A DNA stretch of 24,204 nt from CAMAVH01 sp036500145 (GTDB taxonomy: Bacteria > Pseudomonadota > Alphaproteobacteria > SMXQ01), in the NCBI GenBank assembly GCA_036500145.1, contig DASYCO010000035.1:1-24204 (forward strand). The letters run 5' to 3'. A program made the position numbers and the translations under genes. Position 1 is the stretch's first letter; the number at the start of each line of letters is the position of its first letter. Shown piece by piece: positions 21,443-24,204 of this stretch. The notes beneath the pieces are model-generated. The model had not been told where the DNA came from. It worked only from the letters and a program-made list of their open reading frames with translations, and searched no databases.

Positions 21443-23698
21443 TTAGCTGTACTCGTACACGACGACGATGCCTGCTGCGCCCGAATGGCCGTTTCCGTTT
21501 ATCGCGCCGCTGCCGCCGCCGCCATAGAGTTTACCTGCCCCACTTTGGGCCGGCGAACCGCTCATTTGTGAAGCGCCCCCAATTCCTGGCGCTATATTCG
21601 AAATGCCACCGCTGCCGTCGCCGCCTGGAATGTTGATATTGCCGAGCGAACCTGAGCCGCCCGCGCCGCCACCGCCTGGGACGCCAACGACAGCGGCTGT
21701 TCCCGCACCACCAGACGCTGAACAAAAACCGCCAAAACTCGATGCGACGCCCGAGCCGCCGTTTGCGTTTCCGCCTACACCGCCTGTGCCGACCGTCACG
21801 GACTCCGATAAAGTGGACGACACGTCGATCAGCTTGATCGCGCACCCCCCAGCGCCGCCACCACCAGAGCACCCCTCGGATCCTGCCCCATCATCGTGTG
21901 CGTGTCCGCTGGCACCGCCTCCACCGATGACCGTCACCATGACCCGATTGATTCCGGAAGGCTTCGTCCAGGTGCCCGACGACGTAAAGACCTGCATGCT
22001 TAAAAAGCCGCCCGCTGCTGCGGTATTCTGCCAAGTTGGCGCAGTTCCAGCCCCATTCGAAGTCAGCACCTGGCCGCTTGAACCAAGGCCAGAGACCGTC
22101 GTGACGGCGCTCGTGTCATTACCGAGCAATACGGCATGGCTGGTTAAGGAATTTTCCCCCGTACCACCTTGAGCCACAGACAGCGCCGTTGTAAGCCCTG
22201 TCAGCGACGTAATGTCGGCATTTGCACCGGACGCCGCCGCACCGAGATTTGTCCGCGCGGCCGCGGCTGTCCCTGCTCCCGTGCCGCCATCAGCAATCGC
22301 GAGGTCCGTAATTCCCGCGATAGTGCCGCCGGTGATCGCGACGGTATTGGCATCCTGCGTTGCCATCGAACCAAGCCCGAGATTGGTCCGGGCATCAACA
22401 GCATTGCTCGCCCCCGTACCGCCATCTGCAATCGCAAGATCTGTGATGCCAGTGATCGAACCGCCCGTTATCGTCACGCTATTGGAATTCTGAGTCGCTA
22501 GAGACCCAATTCCAAGATTATTTCGAGCGTCGGAAGCATTGCTAGCACCCGTTCCGCCTTCCGTAATCGGCAGGTCGTTTGCAAGAACAAGGTTTGTCGC
22601 GGTGATGGTTCCGTTAACATCCAACTCGCTACTTGGCGAAGCCGTCTTGACGCCAACACCAGCGGTCGTAATCGATAGATACTCAACGAATGTGTTTCCC
22701 AAGCGGAACAAGTATCCCAGAGGGGACGCCACTTCCTGGTCGAATGTGACTGGACCAGGCATATAACTATAAAATTGCGCGCCTCCCCCTCCGACTAAAG
22801 ACCGCACCCTGACCAGAAAGGTGCCGCAATCCGATGTCAAATCCAGGCCCGCGGCTCCCCCGATTGAAGTGTCGTAGTTGGAAATAACGGCGCCAGTTAA
22901 CTCCGCTTGATTTTTTGTAACCGTCAAATCGCCATAAGATGTGGATGGACTCGCATTGCTGATTGTCAGGCGTCCCGTCATTGTGTCGCCGGCAATGTTT
23001 ACTGCGCCGAGATTCGCTCGCGCATCAGCCGCATTGCTGGCACCTGTGCCGCCATCAGCTACGGCGAGATCTGTGATGCCGGTGATGTCACCTCCCGTGA
23101 TCGCCACATTATCCGCATCCTGCACGGCCATCGTGCCGAAGCCTAGATTGCTGCGCGCGTCGGACGCCGTCGTCGCGCCGGTGCCGCCGTCGGCAATGGC
23201 CAATGGCGACGACAAATTCGAAATCGTGCCGCCCGTGATCGAGACGTTGTTAGTATTTTGAAACGCGATCGAGCCAAGCCCCAAGGCGTTCAGCACGCGT
23301 TCGTCCGTGATCATTGCGTTGGTGATGGCGGACGAATTTGCCTGCAACGCCACTTGCGCGACAGGCACCTTCCCTTCTGGAATGGCAGGCGGCATGGGCG
23401 AGGCCGCTTCCATGCCCGTGACGACCGAGACGTCGCCGCTTAAGCGATCGACGACGATGCGATCGATGCGCGGATTGGAAGTCGGCGCTGTGATTGTCGA
23501 CGTATTTTGCGCAGCGCGTTCCGTCACCGTCGCGCCATTGAAAAGGCCGCCGGACTCAAGGCGCACCGTCATGTTCGGCGTCGTTTGCTCATGCGGCGCG
23601 AAGGCCCATGCGATGCGATCGGCAACCGTGAAGTTGGCGTCGATCTGCGCGCCTTGCGCGGCCATATCCGTTACTGCAGGTGTTGCGGCGTTTCCCAC
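21443..23698 (-). CDS. Orphan phage-tail-fibre-like protein with glycine-rich tip
   Basis: 751-residue fibrous protein. The N-terminus (residues 1-140: PRIDRIVVDRLSGDVSVVTG and PEGKVPVAQVALQANSSAI) resembles the virion-attachment part of phage tail proteins. GGTG motifs at 171, 216, 381, 426, 471 and 511 mark repeats with an exact 45-residue period (GGTGASNAADARTNLG type), well known from tail fibres. A roughly 120-residue unique domain is inserted at about 240-355, followed by SSELDVNGTI (356-365). The C-terminus has FTSSGTWTKPSGINRVMVTV (571-590) and then a glycine-rich region (592-742) like polyglycine receptor-binding tips. The start is GTG with AGGGAAAG upstream; no ATG fits. No signal peptide or transporter is seen. 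GC content looks lower than in flanking genes. There is no chaperone, baseplate or integrase gene nearby. It could be a phage remnant, part of a dispersed tail-like particle, or a surface adhesin. Confidence 0.85.
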   Translation of the reverse strand: MGNAATPAVTDMAAQGAQIDANFTVADRIAWAFAPHEQTTPNMTVRLESGGLFNGATVTERAAQNTSTITAPTSNPRIDRIVVDRLSGDVSVVTGMEAASPMPPAIPEGKVPVAQVALQANSSAITNAMITDERVLNALGLGSIAFQNTNNVSITGGTISNLSSPLAIADGGTGATTASDARSNLGFGTMAVQDADNVAITGGDITGITDLAVADGGTGASNAADARANLGAVNIAGDTMTGRLTISNASPSTSYGDLTVTKNQAELTGAVISNYDTSIGGAAGLDLTSDCGTFLVRVRSLVGGGGAQFYSYMPGPVTFDQEVASPLGYLFRLGNTFVEYLSITTAGVGVKTASPSSELDVNGTITATNLVLANDLPITEGGTGASNASDARNNLGIGSLATQNSNSVTITGGSITGITDLAIADGGTGASNAVDARTNLGLGSMATQDANTVAITGGTIAGITDLAIADGGTGAGTAAAARTNLGAAASGANADITSLTGLTTALSVAQGGTGENSLTSHAVLLGNDTSAVTTVSGLGSSGQVLTSNGAGTAPTWQNTAAAGGFLSMQVFTSSGTWTKPSGINRVMVTVIGGGGASGHAHDDGAGSEGCSGGGGAGGCAIKLIDVSSTLSESVTVGTGGVGGNANGGSGVASSFGGFCSASGGAGTAAVVGVPGGGGAGGSGSLGNINIPGGDGSGGISNIAPGIGGASQMSGSPAQSGAGKLYGGGGSGAINGNGHSGAAGIVVVYEYS
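22229..22573 (-). repeat. Second block of 45-residue fibre repeats
   Basis: Encodes residues 376-490: three units with GGTG at 381, 426 and 471, again at an exact 45-residue period. A sixth, diverged GGTG follows at 511. The near-identity of units (for example LAIADGGTGASN and LAIADGGTGAGT) suggests duplication by recombination, which could change fibre length. Confidence 0.75.
23009..23203 (-). repeat. First block of 45-residue fibre repeats
   Basis: Encodes residues 166-230 of the fibre-like protein: two units beginning LAIADGGTG and LAVADGGTG, 45 residues (135 bp) apart. They share the order GGTG - DARxNLG - TITGITDL. The DNA copies are diverged but still clearly related to the second block. 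Confidence 0.75.
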
Positions 23699-24015
23699 GA
23701 TGACTTTCCCTAACTGATGATCGGCCGAGATCGGCCATGCTGCGAATGCAGATTTGCGCTAGCGCGCGTCATCGAGTTGACAGTCGCGGGAAATGTTTGC
23801 GAAGCATCCATACGTATAGGGAGAACCGACTCGTTTAACGATAAATGCGCTTCGTCAGGAGCGGCGAATAAAATTCTTTATGATACTCATTCTTGATAAA
23901 CTCCGGCATCTCCAAGACTTGGCATTTGCGCCAATGGCCAGTCGCCTCTCGATGTCTGTGATGCAAAAAAAAGAACGTCGTTAATGATTTTCAAATGCCG
24001 GAAAGTTCTCACCGA
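23699..24015. other. 317-bp intergenic region between the fibre and slyX genes
   Basis: No convincing gene. It holds a direct repeat GATCGGCC at 23719-23726 and 23729-23736 just upstream of the fibre start, an 8-bp palindrome ATACGTAT near 23810, a perfect TTGACA at 23777 without a partner -10, and an A8 run near 23965. It is more AT-rich than the core genes. The two flanking genes are transcribed divergently, so it must contain both promoters, but I cannot place either with confidence. Confidence 0.5.
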
Positions 24016-24204
24016 ATGTTGAACGAGACGCTGGAACAACGCCTCATCGAAATCGAGCATCGGCTCGCCCATGCCGAACGCACGGCGGAGGACCTGTCGG
24101 GCATCGTTGCCAAGCAGGCCTCGCAGATCGACCTGCTCAACCGCAAGGTCGCCGCCTTGACGCAGCGGCTGCAGGACGCGCCCTGGGAAAGCTCGCCGCA
24201 GGAC
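24016..24204 (+). CDS. slyX: SlyX-like protein (partial, runs off the window)
   Basis: The open frame has 63 codons up to the window edge with no stop. The product is a short heptad-patterned coiled coil (LEQRLIEIEHRLAHAERTAEDLSGIVAKQASQIDLLNRKVAALTQRL) ending PWESSPQD, the pattern and near-full length (about 70 residues) of SlyX proteins. Their function is unknown despite the historical link to slyD. The ATG at 24016 has GGAAAG ten bases before it. An in-frame ATG at 23995 would add seven residues but has no ribosome-binding site. Confidence 0.85.
   Translation, partial: MLNETLEQRLIEIEHRLAHAERTAEDLSGIVAKQASQIDLLNRKVAALTQRLQDAPWESSPQD

Noticed and set aside
22229..23203. CRISPR-like spaced repeats
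   Set aside because: The 135-bp period is in frame and encodes diverged protein repeats; no short identical repeats with unique spacers.
23777..23782. Perfect TTGACA as a -35 box for slyX
   Set aside because: No -10-like hexamer lies 15-19 bp downstream, and the gene starts more than 230 bp away.
23887..24072. 61-codon minus-strand ORF
   Set aside because: Overlaps the start of the slyX-like gene in antisense; no ribosome-binding site or recognisable feature.

Overview
The window is GC-rich chromosomal DNA, almost certainly from an alphaproteobacterium. The gene set points that way: a class I PHA synthase, the order class-I/II aminotransferase - hom - glpX, adjoining L13/S9 genes, a SlyX-like protein and a DUF899 protein. 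A finer assignment (Rhodospirillales/Hyphomicrobiales-like) is only a guess. Most of the window is ordinary core and metabolic chromosome; one gene near the right end looks acquired.

Layout. Positions 40-3578 (minus strand) hold an aminotransferase - homoserine dehydrogenase - class II fructose-bisphosphatase operon. Positions 3790-4779 (minus) encode an OmpA-domain lipoprotein, divergent from phaC at 4936-6750 (plus). From 13594 down to 6731 (minus) lies a compact seven-gene sulfate operon, cysH-cysD-cysN-sbp-cysT-cysW-cysA. It starts from a strikingly AT-rich promoter island and ends 20 bp inside phaC. Positions 13763-15377 (minus) hold argC and a gamma-carbonic-anhydrase-like gene, linked by a possible 13-codon relay ORF. 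Positions 15426-16443 (minus) are rplM-rpsI with a strong UUCG-loop terminator. metY (plus, 16710-17990) runs divergently from rplM. Then come three small minus-strand genes: a PhnB-like VOC protein, a frameshifted DUF899 gene and cutA. They are followed on plus by an unrecognised 95-residue protein and an ornithine cyclodeaminase/mu-crystallin family protein. Positions 21443-23698 (minus) encode an orphan phage-tail-fibre-like protein with 45-residue repeats and a glycine-rich tip. The window ends inside a slyX-like gene.

How it fits together. The sulfate operon covers uptake (Sbp/CysTWA), activation to APS (CysDN) and reduction to sulfite (CysH). CysN has no APS-kinase domain, and CysH carries the cysteine pairs of an iron-sulfur APS reductase, so the encoded route appears to bypass PAPS. 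Sulfite reductase is not in the window. MetY can combine sulfide with acylated homoserine, and Hom supplies the homoserine, so sulfur assimilation and the aspartate branch meet here, although the genes are in separate operons.

The main leads are the AT-rich cysH promoter with its nested inverted repeats, the orphan tail-fibre-like gene with no other phage gene beside it, a palindrome carrying -10-like hexamers on both strands between rplM and metY, the frameshift in the DUF899 gene, and an OmpA domain that seems to lack its peptidoglycan-binding aspartate. I did not find a clearly new multi-gene system.
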